Shown: positions 39,901-48,536 of the stretch, one piece after another
How positions within the stretch are numbered: position 1 is the stretch's first letter
How the letters are laid out: each line of letters begins with the position of its first letter
Source of the DNA: Pseudomonas sp. MAG733B
Lineage (GTDB): Bacteria > Pseudomonadota > Gammaproteobacteria > Pseudomonadales > Pseudomonadaceae
Length of the DNA stretch: 64,000 nucleotides
Reading direction: 5' to 3'
NCBI RefSeq assembly: GCF_036884845.1
Contig: NZ_CP145732.1
Span: 1,116,001-1,180,000, forward strand
The notes under the pieces: model-generated
What the model was told of the DNA's origin: nothing
Seen by the model: only the letters and a program-made list of their open reading frames with translations
Database searches by the model: none
Program-made: the position numbers and the translations under genes

Positions 39901-41428
39901 CGAGCATGGAGATGCCCTGCATTCAGGCAGTGATTTGTTCACCTCGATCTTGCAGGCATTGCCCGATGCCGAGCGGGATGCGTTGCAGATTCATATCGGC
40001 CAAGGCCCGATCCTGAAGGCGGCATTACGCGACCATGCCCTGAAGCCGTACCGATTGACGAGTGTTCTTTCCGACGTGCCGGAGCTGAAAAATACGGCAT
40101 TCGATCCGGCGATCATGCGCCTGCGGGGAGGGGCTCCCACTGTGACCGGTGAGGTTGCGCAACTGCAGGACGTCGAACAACGCTGCCTGGAATTCGTCAA
40201 CGCTGCCTTTCATCCGAGCATCCCCTCGTTCGAACGATACAACTACCTGCGCGGACTGAAGTTGATGGACGAGAGCTTGTCCGACGATTGCTGGAGCGCA
40301 CTCTGGGATGGGCTTGCGAAGGCGAACATCGAGAGCTTCGAGGCCAACCAGCGCATAGTAAAAAGCATCGAGGTGGTACCGGACCTGAAAACGCTGATGT
40401 CGCCTGAACAGTTCGAGGCATTGCTCGAGCGGTTGTTCACGGAGGACGGTTTGGTAGCGCTCACGGAATCCGAGCGCAATCTGGGCGAGCGTGCGCGTGA
40501 TCTCAAGCAAACCGGGCGTCTCGATGAATATCTGGGGCTGCAACAGACAGTCAGGGAAAACGCCACGCCGTCCAGTGAATCATGGGTTGCGTTGCAGCAG
40601 TATGCGGATGAGCTTGGATCGGGTGTATCAGCGCCAGAACAGCCCACCGAAGTGACGCCTCAGGTCATGGCCAACCTGCGTCAGGCACAACGCGCGATCT
40701 ATCGGGCCAAGGAACTGTTGCCTTTATCGGGCAACCAGTTGCCGAGCATCTGGGAAAACGGCGGTTCTGCGATCGCGAAAATCAAGGGATTGCGAGGGTT
40801 GGATCTCCAGGAAGGTCAATTCACCGCGCAGATGACAATCGCCGAACATGCGCGCAAAGCCATCGAAATCAAGGGTGGAAACTGTTCGGAAAACTCGAAA
40901 GTGACCTTCGCGCTGCTGGCCAGCCAACCGAGAAATTCGCGGGTTCACCTCGTCAAAGCCACCGCTTTCGACCATCAATACGTGGTGATCGGCGATGACT
41001 TGAGCAATCTCCAGCAACTGGTCGTTGCCGATTCGTGGCCGGAGTTCCCTGTCGCCCATACGGCGGACAATGGTTACTTCGAGTTTGAACTGCCAGCGCT
41101 GGCAACCCTTGAGCCTGGCCCCGCCAGTTCGGACTTTGTCTTCATCAATGATGTGCCGGCGGGGCGCGCGGCGCTGCCGGAGGTTTCCCGGGACAACACC
41201 ATCAGGCAGATAAAAATAAACAAGCTGTACAAGTCGGGGGCTTATGCTCAATTCACTTCATTGAAGACGTTGGGAACACAATACGGTCTGCCTGGGGAAG
41301 TCGGGGTGTCGTTCGAGCGATTGCCGGGATCGGTGATCGATAAGCGCCTGTCAGCCTGGCAAGAATATCAACAGGCATTCAAGAGCCTGCGGGAGCAACC
41401 GTCCGCCAGTGAATCGCCGGCCGAATGA
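36944..41428 (+). CDS. Giant dermonecrotic-toxin-domain (DUF6543-like) protein with C-terminal Cys-His-Asp enzyme
   Basis: The protein has 1494 aa. Residues 40-1060 are homologous to the protein at 48537-53807: both have RLTGIVL, a YVPxDPxHPLKEY motif near residue 326, FFSRFV, a hydrophobic pair near 480-510 (VALLIATPFVPVLGEAMLGY) and AYEGFYLE...LHSLENLPGW. This trunk matches the dermonecrotic-toxin-like N-domain of large pseudomonad effectors. The shared region ends at RLRGG (1059-1063). The end carries Cys1314 (KGGNCSENSKVTFALL), His1344 (DHQYVVIGD) and Asp1363 (VVADSWPEF), the order and spacing of a papain/transglutaminase-like fold. The ATG at 36944 is 46 bases after the AraC stop with no good ribosome site; a GTG at 37007 is an alternative. 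The first 600 bases are AT-richer than the neighbours, suggesting transfer. Confidence 0.85.
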   Translation: MGQDWSAVGFDTLYQGLQVIVVKSLLLKAESVSSVSDPEYENSIHFDFIKSAIPDWIVNSSLLRMADLRNTPKVVSEWHKAASPTEHLAAKVATQAGWMAQNTVDRMLGNLQDVESFAQPILTRAIHEQYGVVVDVRETFLRLYSAAKTSPWTLNVTGGVSSRTVSLLNASLHNFAEGEVFSADSVFTGKPDEIGQFEIKSLGMTVEQFKALCRTLDIGTQYKKHLESYLIPEDAMVRAVVQQRIVDSQKGAMKAAAHLALMKKDIGPAAYLTVLNMVRGKKGQVFDGGPVRYYHLSMLGTRLTGIVLIAADLDTPGANVRRVIAYVPHDPEHPLKEYASTVEFSRELTRQLRGNDQASASARTSYQTFFSRFVDHGQRGHFFSALNARLVQVTYHGAQPGSGLPAWRETQVERPDLRFASVSFESDIASRQHDDPWIYLYERQVDKILADGRALAVTTADADSAARWAWIENLEKMLSDIMEVALLIATPFVPVLGEAMLGYMVYQLVDGVVEGVVEFAEGEYLEAAEHLIGVAENVIQLGAFAAGGIIATQVVKPRLSSFLEGARQVTLRNGEQRLWGQNLQPYLLQNLRLAGDSKPDAHGLHQHQGKQILPLDGDHFEITLDSRTGKHRVQHPTRPEAYQPLAESNGTGAFVIEGEQPHTWDADKLIKRLGPSVEGLTDRFGDIRTVSRADLGALVRMYADNERAIPLLSDTVTRFRIDRDIHTFIRNIGSSHAQDYLQADALWQFQLLDGLWPGRAIELLGADGQVLYSLGSAAEPVSIHAGRLANTDLIDTLLSYLDDDEIRQLLGDEAHASLGSRRKNAERVRMQLAQLADQRKVSLFDTRYRGIERAVSAEARVIQDEVSGLPAIVAEELVALARPEELQALKMRRLPERLEGFAKWALRDVRISRAYEGFYLESVDNPDFDALALHSLENLPGWNADVRIELRHYSVDGPKLDSIGREDAAIRRTLVVSDSGVFQACDEHGDALHSGSDLFTSILQALPDAERDALQIHIGQGPILKAALRDHALKPYRLTSVLSDVPELKNTAFDPAIMRLRGGAPTVTGEVAQLQDVEQRCLEFVNAAFHPSIPSFERYNYLRGLKLMDESLSDDCWSALWDGLAKANIESFEANQRIVKSIEVVPDLKTLMSPEQFEALLERLFTEDGLVALTESERNLGERARDLKQTGRLDEYLGLQQTVRENATPSSESWVALQQYADELGSGVSAPEQPTEVTPQVMANLRQAQRAIYRAKELLPLSGNQLPSIWENGGSAIAKIKGLRGLDLQEGQFTAQMTIAEHARKAIEIKGGNCSENSKVTFALLASQPRNSRVHLVKATAFDHQYVVIGDDLSNLQQLVVADSWPEFPVAHTADNGYFEFELPALATLEPGPASSDFVFINDVPAGRAALPEVSRDNTIRQIKINKLYKSGAYAQFTSLKTLGTQYGLPGEVGVSFERLPGSVIDKRLSAWQEYQQAFKSLREQPSASESPAE

Positions 41429-41518
41429 TCATCCATGGCTGGAGGAAGGTGTAACAAGGCTTGACTACACTCTGGGTGAATGCCGCACCTCTCGGTGCGG
41501 CGACAAGGAGAAAACTCC

Positions 41519-41827
41519 ATGAAGATAATGCGTGCCCCTTTGTTGATGATCGGTTTGTTGCTCTGTTCCCAAAGCTTCGCCGCCACTGACCAACAGAACA
41601 AGATGACCACCTGCAACGCCGAGGCGACTGCAAAGACTCTCAAGGGCGATGAGCGCAAAGCCTTCATGAGCAATTGCCTCAAGGCAACACCCGCAGCCAA
41701 CGATGCCGGCGCGGCCTTGACCCCGCAGCAACAGAAAATGAAAACCTGCAATGCCGACGCCGCCACCAAGGCCCTGAAAGGGGATGAGCGCAAAGCCTTC
41801 ATGAGTGATTGTCTGAAGAAAAAATAA
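41519..41827 (+). CDS. psiF: PsiF-repeat periplasmic protein
   Basis: The protein has 102 aa with a signal peptide (cut after residues 20-22, SQSFAA) and two PsiF repeats at 28-54 and 73-99, each with two Cys (KMxTCNAxAxxKxLKGDERK, then AFMSxCL). PsiF is named for phosphate-starvation induction in E. coli, and its activity is unknown. AAGGAG lies ten bases before the ATG. I see no clear pho box. Confidence 0.88.
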   Translation: MKIMRAPLLMIGLLLCSQSFAATDQQNKMTTCNAEATAKTLKGDERKAFMSNCLKATPAANDAGAALTPQQQKMKTCNADAATKALKGDERKAFMSDCLKKK

Positions 41828-41851
41828 TTCGTGCGGATAAACACGAACAGG

Positions 41852-41940
41852 GTGGGAGCGGGCTTGCTCGCGAATGCGGTGTATCAGCCGATGTAAATGT
41901 TGAACATTCCTCAGCATTCGCGAGCAAGCCCGCTCCCACA
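41852..41940. repeat. REP-type doublet after psiF
   Basis: GTGGGAGCGGGCTTGCTCGC(GAATGC) with inverted copy GCATTCGCGAGCAAGCCCGC(TCCCACA). Confidence 0.88.
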
Positions 41941-42066
41941 ATTGATCTGCATGCATAGTAAGTAAGTTGCCTGCCCCCCACTAAGGTCGCCCCACACAAT
42001 CCCTAGTGCTGACACCGGATCGCTGGCAGACTGCCAATCCTTTTACGCCGTTCGTTTTGAGGCTGT

Positions 42067-43080
42067 ATGCCAACGTTTTCTCAGCGTCAAGTTTTGCTGG
42101 TCATCAGCTGGGTCATCATCTTTGGTGGGCTGCTGCTGGTGATACCGCTGCGGTTACTGCCAAGTCTGCTGGCCGGGTTGCTGGTGTTCGAACTGGTCAA
42201 CATGCTCACCCCGCAATTGCAGCGGCTGATCGAAGGCCGGCGTGCGCGCTGGTTGGCGGTGGCCTTGCTGGGGACGTTGATTGTCAGTGTGCTGACGCTG
42301 ATTTTTGCCGGCGCCATCAGTTTCCTGCTGCACGAAGCCGAAAACCCTGGCGCCTCCCTCGATAAATTCATGGGCGTGGTCGACCGTGCGCGTGGGCAGT
42401 TGCCGCCGTTCATCGACGTCTACCTGCCGGCCAGTGCCGCCGAGTTCCGCGTGGCGATTGGCGAGTGGGTCAGCAAGCACCTCAGCGACTTGCAACTGGT
42501 CGGCAAGGACGCGGCGCACATGTTCGTGACGCTGCTGATCGGCATGGTGCTCGGCGCGATCATCGCCTTGCAGCGGATTCCGGACCTGACCAAACGCAAG
42601 CCATTGGCTGCGGCGCTGTTTGATCGCTTGCATCTGCTGGTCCAGGCCTTCCGCAACATCGTGTTCGCGCAGATCAAGATTTCCCTGCTCAACACCTTCT
42701 TCACCGGGATCTTCCTGGCGGTGGTGCTGCCGATGTTCGGCATCAAGTTGCCGCTGACCAAAACCCTGATCGTGCTGACTTTCCTGCTCGGCCTGTTGCC
42801 GGTGATCGGCAATCTGATGTCGAACACCCTGATCACCATCGTCGGCCTGTCGCTGTCGATCTGGGTGGCCTTGGCCGCGCTGGGTTACCTGATCGTTATC
42901 CACAAGCTCGAATACTTTCTTAACGCGCGCATCGTCGGCGGGCAGATCAGTGCCAAGTCATGGGAGTTGCTGTTGGCGATGCTGGTGTTCGAGGCCGCGT
43001 TCGGCCTGCCGGGGGTGGTGGCGGGGCCGATTTATTACGCGTACCTGAAGAGCGAGTTGAAGCAGGTGGGGATGGTTTGA
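42067..43080 (+). CDS. AI-2E family (PerM-like) membrane transporter
   Basis: The protein has 337 aa with about eight membrane segments arranged as in PerM/AI-2E proteins (FGIKLPLTKTLIVLTFLLGL, VIGNLMSNTLITIVG, ARIVGGQISAKSWELLLAML). Family members have been linked to autoinducer-2 export or sodium/proton antiport; here the role is not predictable. It is a single-gene unit. Confidence 0.88.
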   Translation: MPTFSQRQVLLVISWVIIFGGLLLVIPLRLLPSLLAGLLVFELVNMLTPQLQRLIEGRRARWLAVALLGTLIVSVLTLIFAGAISFLLHEAENPGASLDKFMGVVDRARGQLPPFIDVYLPASAAEFRVAIGEWVSKHLSDLQLVGKDAAHMFVTLLIGMVLGAIIALQRIPDLTKRKPLAAALFDRLHLLVQAFRNIVFAQIKISLLNTFFTGIFLAVVLPMFGIKLPLTKTLIVLTFLLGLLPVIGNLMSNTLITIVGLSLSIWVALAALGYLIVIHKLEYFLNARIVGGQISAKSWELLLAMLVFEAAFGLPGVVAGPIYYAYLKSELKQVGMV

Positions 43081-43097
43081 TGTGCTATTGATCTGAT

Positions 43098-43190
43098 TGT
43101 GGCGAGGGAGCTTGCTCCCGCTGGGGCGCGAAGCGGCCCCAAAAAAAGGGACTGCTACGCAGTCCAGCGGGAGCAAGCTCCCTCGCCACA
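43098..43190. repeat. REP-type doublet after the AI-2E gene
   Basis: TGTGGCGAGGGAGCTTGCTC(CCGCT) with inverted copy. It sits between convergent genes, and its centre is nearly identical to that of 35043-35136 (GGGGCGCGAAGCGGCCCC). Confidence 0.9.
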
Positions 43191-43200
43191 GAGGATCTGA

Positions 43201-44475
43201 TCAGCCCATCGGACCGTAACGCTTCGACGCCTCAATCGCCAAACCGCTACCAATACTGCCGAAGATATTCCCTTCCACATGCCGCGCATTTGGCAACATC
43301 GCCGAAACGCTGTTGCGCAGCGCCGGAATGCCGCTGGAACCACCGGTGAAGAACACCGTGTCGACCTGATCAACCCGCACATCGGCATCCGCCAACAACT
43401 GGGTCACGCTGTTGCGTACGCGTTCCAGCAGGTTATCGATAGCCGATTCGAATAGCGCGCGGCTCAGTTCCACGCTCAAACCGGCTTCGATGCGATCCAG
43501 CGGCACGTGGCGATGTTCGGCATGGGTCAGCTGGATCTTGGTTTCTTCGACTTCCATCGCCAGCCAGTGCCCGGCGCGCTGTTCGATCAGCTTGAACAGG
43601 CGATCGATGCCGCCGGTGTCTTCGATGTCATAACGCATGCTGCCCAGGGCCAGTTGCGACTTCTGCGAATACACCGAGTTGATGGTGTGCCAGGTCGCCA
43701 GGTTCATGTGGTGGCTGGTGGGCATGTAGGCGCCGCTCTTCATGCGGCTGCCGTAGCCGAACAGCGGCATCAGGCCTTGCAGGCTCAGCTGTTTGTCGAA
43801 GTCGGTCCCGCCGATGTGCACGCCACCGGTGGCCAGGATGTCTTCGTGACGGTTGTCGTGGTTGCGCCGCTCCGGCGACAGGCGCACCAGCGAGAAGTCG
43901 GACGTACCACCGCCGATGTCGACGATCAGCACCAGTTCTTCTTTCTCGATGGTCGACTCGTAGTCGAATGCCGCAGCAATCGGTTCGAACTGGAACGAGA
44001 CTTCCTTGAAGCCGATCTTGCGCGCCACATCCACCAGGGTGTCTTCGGCTTCTTTGTCGGCCATCGGATCATCGTCGACAAAAAACACCGGACGACCCAG
44101 CACCACTTCTTCGAATTCCCGACCAGCGGCGGCTTCGGCGCGGCTCTTGAGCTGGCCGATGAACAGCCCGAGCAGGTCCTTGAACGGCATCGCCGTACCG
44201 AGGACGCTGGTGTCGTGCTTGATCAGCTTGGAACCCAGCAGGCTCTTGAGCGAGCGCATCAGGCGACCTTCGTAGCCTTCCAGGTACTCGTGCAGCGCCA
44301 GACGGCCGTACACCGGGCGGCGTTCTTCGAGGTTGAAGAAGACCACTGAGGGCAGGGTGATCTTGTCGTCCTCCAGCGCAATCAGCGTTTCCACACCGGG
44401 GCGCAGCCAGCCGACGGTGGAGTTGGACGTGCCAAAATCGATACCAACGGCACGGGCTGGAGAGGCGTTGTTCAT
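43201..44475 (-). CDS. yegD: YegD-type Hsp70 homologue
   Basis: The protein has 424 aa: an Hsp70-type actin-fold ATPase (GIDFGTSNSTVGW near residue 11; VLIVDIGGGTSDFSLVRL; FFTGGSSGIPALR) with no substrate-binding domain, as in E. coli YegD. The role is unknown, presumed chaperone-like. The ATG at 44475 is preferred to a TTG three codons earlier. It is divergent from cbpA-cbpM, another chaperone pair, across 295 bases that include a heat-shock-type promoter facing cbpA. Confidence 0.9.
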   Translation of the reverse strand: MNNASPARAVGIDFGTSNSTVGWLRPGVETLIALEDDKITLPSVVFFNLEERRPVYGRLALHEYLEGYEGRLMRSLKSLLGSKLIKHDTSVLGTAMPFKDLLGLFIGQLKSRAEAAAGREFEEVVLGRPVFFVDDDPMADKEAEDTLVDVARKIGFKEVSFQFEPIAAAFDYESTIEKEELVLIVDIGGGTSDFSLVRLSPERRNHDNRHEDILATGGVHIGGTDFDKQLSLQGLMPLFGYGSRMKSGAYMPTSHHMNLATWHTINSVYSQKSQLALGSMRYDIEDTGGIDRLFKLIEQRAGHWLAMEVEETKIQLTHAEHRHVPLDRIEAGLSVELSRALFESAIDNLLERVRNSVTQLLADADVRVDQVDTVFFTGGSSGIPALRNSVSAMLPNARHVEGNIFGSIGSGLAIEASKRYGPMG

Positions 44476-44569
44476 GTCTTTCAAGTTCCGGTTAAAAAAC
44501 GGCCGCGCAGTGTATGCCAGTGCGGCACAGAATCGAAGGCCGACTATCCGCTAAATCTTGCCACTGCGC

Positions 44570-44598
44570 CTTGAAAGACGTGCCATCACCCCCAAACT
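44570..44598 (+). promoter_or_regulatory. Putative sigma-32 heat-shock promoter of cbpA
   Basis: CTTGAAA (44570-44576), a 13-base spacer and CCCCAAACT (44590-44598) fit the RpoH consensus CTTGAAA-N11-15-CCCCATNT closely. It points at cbpA with a leader of about 165 bases. No other gene is seen in 44476-44770. Confidence 0.65.
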
Positions 44599-44770
44599 AC
44601 CCTGCATCAACCGGACAGCCGCGCTGCGACCGCAAGTCGCCCCGCCTGCTGCCGATAAACTTCTGATGCGCTGCCCGGTCACAACCATGAGATCGGTCAA
44701 GCCCTGCGCTGCAAACAGGCGCATGCTGTGGCAGGTGGCGCGACCTCGATAACGGATGGTGATTCCCGCG

Positions 44771-45715
44771 ATGGACTTCAAAGACTATTACAAGATTCTC
44801 GGTGTGGAGCCGACTGCAGACGACAAGGCGATCAAGGCCGCCTATCGCAAGCTGGCGCGCAAATACCACCCGGACGTCAGCAAGGAAAAGGACGCCGAGG
44901 CCAAGTTCAAGGACGCCTCTGAAGCCTATGAAGCGCTGAAAAGCGCCGACAAGCGCGCCGAATATGACGACTTGCGCCGTTATGGCCAGCATGGCCAGCC
45001 GTTCCAGGGACCACCGGGCTGGCAGAGCCGTGGCGGTTTTGGTGGCGGTGGCCAGGACACCGGCGACTTTTCGGACTTCTTCAGTTCGATCTTCGGTAAC
45101 CGTGGCCCCGGTTTTGGTGGTGCAGAGTCGCGTCGCAGCAGCGGGCGTCGAGGGCAAGACGTGGAAATGGAACTTGGGATCTTTCTCGAAGAAACCCTCT
45201 CGAACGAATCGAAGAAGGTCACCTTCCAGGTGCCGCAATACAATGCCGCCGGCCAGCACGTCAGCAATACCCCGAAAAGCCTGAACGTGAAAATCCCGGC
45301 CGGCGTGACCGACGGCGAGCGTATCCGCCTCAAGGGCCAGGGTGCTCCGGGTGTGGGCGGTGGCGCCAACGGCGACCTGTACCTGACAATCCGTTTTGCG
45401 CCGCACCCGAAATTCGACGTCGAAGGCGAAAACCTGATCATCACCCTGCCGCTGGCACCGTGGGAGCTGGCGTTGGGGGCTGAAGTCGCGGTGCCGACCC
45501 TGACCGGCAAGATCAACCTCAAGGTTCCGGCCGGCAGCCAGAACGGCCAGCGCATGCGCGCCAAGGGCCACGGCCTGCTGAACAAGGCGGGTGAACGCGG
45601 TTACCTGTTCGTGCAACTGAAGGCGGTCATGCCGAAAAAATCGGACGATGACATCAAGTCCTTGTGGCAGGAGCTGGCGAAGAAAGCAGCGTTCGACCCT
45701 AGAGAAAATTTCTGA
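44771..45715 (+). CDS. cbpA: Curved-DNA-binding protein / DnaJ-class co-chaperone
   Basis: The protein has 314 aa: J domain with HPD at 33-35 ([11 protein letters not shown]), a Gly/Phe-rich linker ([17 protein letters not shown]) and two DnaJ C-terminal beta domains without the CxxCxGxG zinc module, i.e. class II CbpA. It stimulates DnaK and binds curved DNA in the nucleoid. [12 protein letters not shown] starts at 44771; an ATG five codons upstream is less like the family. cbpM follows after 23 bases. Confidence 0.95.
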   Translation: MDFKDYYKILGVEPTADDKAIKAAYRKLARKYHPDVSKEKDAEAKFKDASEAYEALKSADKRAEYDDLRRYGQHGQPFQGPPGWQSRGGFGGGGQDTGDFSDFFSSIFGNRGPGFGGAESRRSSGRRGQDVEMELGIFLEETLSNESKKVTFQVPQYNAAGQHVSNTPKSLNVKIPAGVTDGERIRLKGQGAPGVGGGANGDLYLTIRFAPHPKFDVEGENLIITLPLAPWELALGAEVAVPTLTGKINLKVPAGSQNGQRMRAKGHGLLNKAGERGYLFVQLKAVMPKKSDDDIKSLWQELAKKAAFDPRENF

Positions 45716-45738
45716 TCCAAGACACGGAGTAGCCCGTC

Positions 45739-46044
45739 ATGAGCAACCCCCTGATCGTTCAACTGGACCTGGCAGAATTCTGTGAGGCGACCGATTTGTC
45801 GGACGTCTACGTGATCGAAATCGTCGAGCACGGCATCCTCGAACCTCAGGGTGCCGTGCCCAAGGATTGGCGTTTCACCGATTACGAACTGACCCTGGCC
45901 AAGCGCGCCGCCAAGCTGCGGCACGATCTGGAACTGGAGTGGGAAGGCGTCGCCCTGGCGCTGGATCTGCTTGAAGAAGTGCAGCAACTGCGGGCTGAGA
46001 ACCGGATGTTGAAGCAGCGGTTGGGGCGGTTGGTGGTGGAATAA
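45739..46044 (+). CDS. cbpM: Chaperone modulatory protein CbpM
   Basis: The protein has 101 aa with a MerR-like fold (LAEFCEATDLSDVYVIEIVE HGILEP) and a C-terminal coiled-coil segment (LLEEVQQLRAENRMLKQRLG). CbpM binds the CbpA J domain and blocks its co-chaperone and DNA-binding activities. The operon order cbpA-cbpM is conserved. Confidence 0.93.
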   Translation: MSNPLIVQLDLAEFCEATDLSDVYVIEIVEHGILEPQGAVPKDWRFTDYELTLAKRAAKLRHDLELEWEGVALALDLLEEVQQLRAENRMLKQRLGRLVVE

Positions 46045-46089
46045 TTATTAATGCAATTCACCACCAGTGAACGCAGATGACAATACGAG

Positions 46090-46959
46090 TTAATGGCGCT
46101 CAGCCCCCCCTCTGCGAACGCTTCTTACAGTAAACATTTCGACGCTGCTGTGGAACCAAGTGCCATCCGGATTTCGACTCATGCTGTATTGACGCACCAC
46201 ATTGTCAGATATCCTTCTCGTTGGAGGAAGAGGTGGCATGTCAGAGTTTGATGATTCCATTCTTTGCATTTCTGGTTCTGCAGGCCTAATTCTGTTTCCT
46301 CCGATCGAACCAGAATCATGCGAAGACGCCGACAAGGGTTGTGCAGGCTGAGTCAGCGAAGTTGGTTCAGGCTGCTCAAGCGCTCTTAGATCAGCTGCTT
46401 CCTCATATGTAGGTAGTGACGACCTTGTATAGCGAGGCGCTGGTTCTTCATAGCGGGGCGTCGTGCGGAGCCTTAATGGTTGTTGAGCAGCAGGGGGCAC
46501 TGAGAGATGGACATTCGCATCGGGTGTTGCCATTGTCCGGTTACGTGCAGAGGAAGATGGAAAGATCCTGCTCAGGGTTGCAGCGACAGGGTTGAACACA
46601 TGCCCCGTCGGATCCGAAGCATTCACCGGATCCCCCACACAATACATATACGCATTCAACCCACCCTCCCCAAACGGGCTCCAACTGTCCGGGCTATGAA
46701 AACGCATCAACACCGTGTTGTAAGCCCTGTAGCCATTCCCCAGTAGATACCAGGCAAGTTCTACCTCGCGTAGCTCGCCGTTAAACCCCAACCGCCCGCC
46801 AATCCCCTGCCGCCCGGACTGTTCGCCGTAGGCTGAATACGCAATTGAATTGACCTTGCCGTCCGTTACCTCGGCGAGCACCGAGCTCTTGCTGTCGGTG
46901 GCCAGCAGTAGAGTCTTTGACTGGCGCAAAGGGCGATCCTTGCTTATGGAGTCGGTCAT
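46090..46959 (-). CDS. Orphan RHS-core domain protein
   Basis: The protein has 289 aa. Residues 13-120 are an RHS repeat-associated core (YSAYGEQSGRQGIGGRLGFN; ELAWYLLGNGYRAYNTVLMR; DPVNASDPTGH at 110-120). The rest is a Ser/Pro-rich, low-complexity tail with two Tyr-Glu-Glu motifs (PRYEE at 168-172 and PTYEEA at 183-188). There is no long YD-repeat cage and no larger RHS gene nearby, so this is a detached C-terminal module of the kind found beside insecticidal Tc/RHS toxins. The 3' part is AT-richer than the surroundings. Toxicity is inferred, not shown. Confidence 0.78.
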   Translation of the reverse strand: MTDSISKDRPLRQSKTLLLATDSKSSVLAEVTDGKVNSIAYSAYGEQSGRQGIGGRLGFNGELREVELAWYLLGNGYRAYNTVLMRFHSPDSWSPFGEGGLNAYMYCVGDPVNASDPTGHVFNPVAATLSRIFPSSSARNRTMATPDANVHLSVPPAAQQPLRLRTTPRYEEPAPRYTRSSLPTYEEAADLRALEQPEPTSLTQPAQPLSASSHDSGSIGGNRIRPAEPEMQRMESSNSDMPPLPPTRRISDNVVRQYSMSRNPDGTWFHSSVEMFTVRSVRRGGAERH

Positions 46960-47055
46960 GGCGAGGCCTGCCTTGGGGCTGAATTCGTACTTCCAGTTTT
47001 ACTCGGACGGCCAAGGGTTGGGAACTATCAGAACTGATAGTGAGGGGTTTCTACG

Positions 47056-47139
47056 GTGGCCAGCAGGCTGGCTCCCACAGTTGACGGGTGTTGCCAGACT
47101 GAACTCGGTCAATTGTGGGAGCCAGCCCTGCTGGCGATG
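47056..47139. repeat. REP-like doublet between the RHS and kinase genes
   Basis: GTGGCCAGCAGGCTGGCTCC(CACA) faces TGTGGGAGCCAGCCCTGCTG(GCGATG). The arms differ by a few bases. Confidence 0.8.
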
Positions 47140-47161
47140 AACGATAACGCGGTCACAAGCC

Positions 47162-48289
47162 TCACACCTTCCTCGGCAACACCACGGTAAACAGCGTGCC
47201 GTCAGCCTCATTCGAGCTGACCTCAATCGTCCCCTGATGCGCTTCCACCACTTCCTTGACGATAAACAACCCCAGCCCAAGGCTGGTGGTGGGTTCGCCG
47301 AGCTCTTCACTGGCGCTGCGCACCAACGGATCGAAAATCGTTGGAATCGCGTCGGCAGGGATCGGTATTCCGTCGTTGTGCACGGTCAACTGAACGTTGG
47401 TGGCATCGCCCTTGAGCGCCAAGGTCACTTCACGCTTGTCCGAGCCATGTTGCAGCGCGTTGCCGATCAGGTTCTGCAGCATCTGGTCCAGCCGCCGCGG
47501 ATCCCACACACCCTGGGTGTCGCCCACGATGTCCAGGGTCGGATCGCATTCGGGCTGGGCGGCGCAGGCCCGGGCGATGGCGTCCTGTGTTGCCTGGGCC
47601 AGGTCCATGGGGGCCGGATCGATCGGCAGGTTCTTGCCCAGACGGCTGCGCACCAGCTCCAGCAGGTCGTTGACCATCATAGACATGTGACCTGTGCCGC
47701 GTTTTATGTGGGTTGCGCACTTCAACGCATCGCCTTCGAGGTTGGCTTTGCGCAACAGCATTTCGGTGGACATGTTCACTGCTTGCAGTGGGGTGCGCAG
47801 GTCGTGGCCGAGAATCGCCAGGAAAATGTCCCGCGAGCGATTGACCCGCTCGGCGTAGGCCGCGGTGGACTCGGCCAGGGCTTCATCGATGGCCTCATTG
47901 AAACGGATCATGTCCTGAAAGTAGGCCATGTCGGGGGATTCGAGGCTGTTGACCCACAGGCGAATCACGCACGCCCGCAAATGGCGGAATTCGCTGGTCA
48001 TCTGCACCAGATCGAAACCCACGGTGTGGCGCAGTTCGCCATGGCTGGCGCCGGCTTCATCCAGGCTCGGGGTTTTCTCCGGGCCTTCGCCACGGGCCTT
48101 GGCCGCTTGTTCACCGGGACTTTGGGGTTTGTTCATATCCCGCGCTGCGGCCAGCAGGATCGAGCGCGCATGGTCGCGTAGCGCCGGGCCGTCCATGGTG
48201 TCGGCGGCAGGGGTGATGGTTTTGGCGAACAGCTCCCACTCATCGACGATGCGGTCAACGTTTTTGACGATGAACTCGGAAAGACGCAT
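47162..48289 (-). CDS. Soluble sensor histidine kinase with RsbRD-type N-domain
   Basis: The protein has 375 aa and no membrane segment. An N-terminal RsbT co-antagonist/RsbRD-like domain (SEFIVKNVDRIVDEWELFAK ... LRHTVGFDLVQMTSEFRHLR) is followed by HisKA with phospho-acceptor His162 (ILGHDLRTPLQAV) and HATPase (NLIGNALQHG; GLGLFIVKEVV). No response regulator is adjacent, so its partner is elsewhere. The ATG at 48289 is chosen because MRLSEFIVKN is the domain start. It is divergent from the giant NEL protein gene across 247 bases. Confidence 0.88.
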   Translation of the reverse strand: MRLSEFIVKNVDRIVDEWELFAKTITPAADTMDGPALRDHARSILLAAARDMNKPQSPGEQAAKARGEGPEKTPSLDEAGASHGELRHTVGFDLVQMTSEFRHLRACVIRLWVNSLESPDMAYFQDMIRFNEAIDEALAESTAAYAERVNRSRDIFLAILGHDLRTPLQAVNMSTEMLLRKANLEGDALKCATHIKRGTGHMSMMVNDLLELVRSRLGKNLPIDPAPMDLAQATQDAIARACAAQPECDPTLDIVGDTQGVWDPRRLDQMLQNLIGNALQHGSDKREVTLALKGDATNVQLTVHNDGIPIPADAIPTIFDPLVRSASEELGEPTTSLGLGLFIVKEVVEAHQGTIEVSSNEADGTLFTVVLPRKV

Positions 48290-48536
48290 GGCGGTTACCT
48301 GAGCATGAAACGGGGGCTGCGAATCGAATAGTAGTCCCTTTGGCGGGAAAAACACGACCGCTCATGCCGAGGCACGAACCGAGGCCTCTGTGGCGGTACT
48401 TATGTATCGGCGACTCGCTGATTTTCGAACTGTCCGCGCCGTTTCAGCGGGTCGCTCCAACAGTTGTTTGGACTTTTGTTTCGGGCGAGGGTGAATAAGC
48501 TGATGGCTCATTTCTTGTCATCAAGGTGATTCAAAC

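Noticed and set aside
46781..47014. Upstream extension of the RHS protein in another frame (frameshifted larger RHS gene)
   Set aside because: The overlapping frame shows no RHS repeat similarity, and the core begins normally a few residues after the ATG at 46959.
48290..48536. Hrp box or type III control signal upstream of the NEL protein
   Set aside because: No GGAACC-N15-16-CCACNNA pattern was found upstream of either giant toxin gene.
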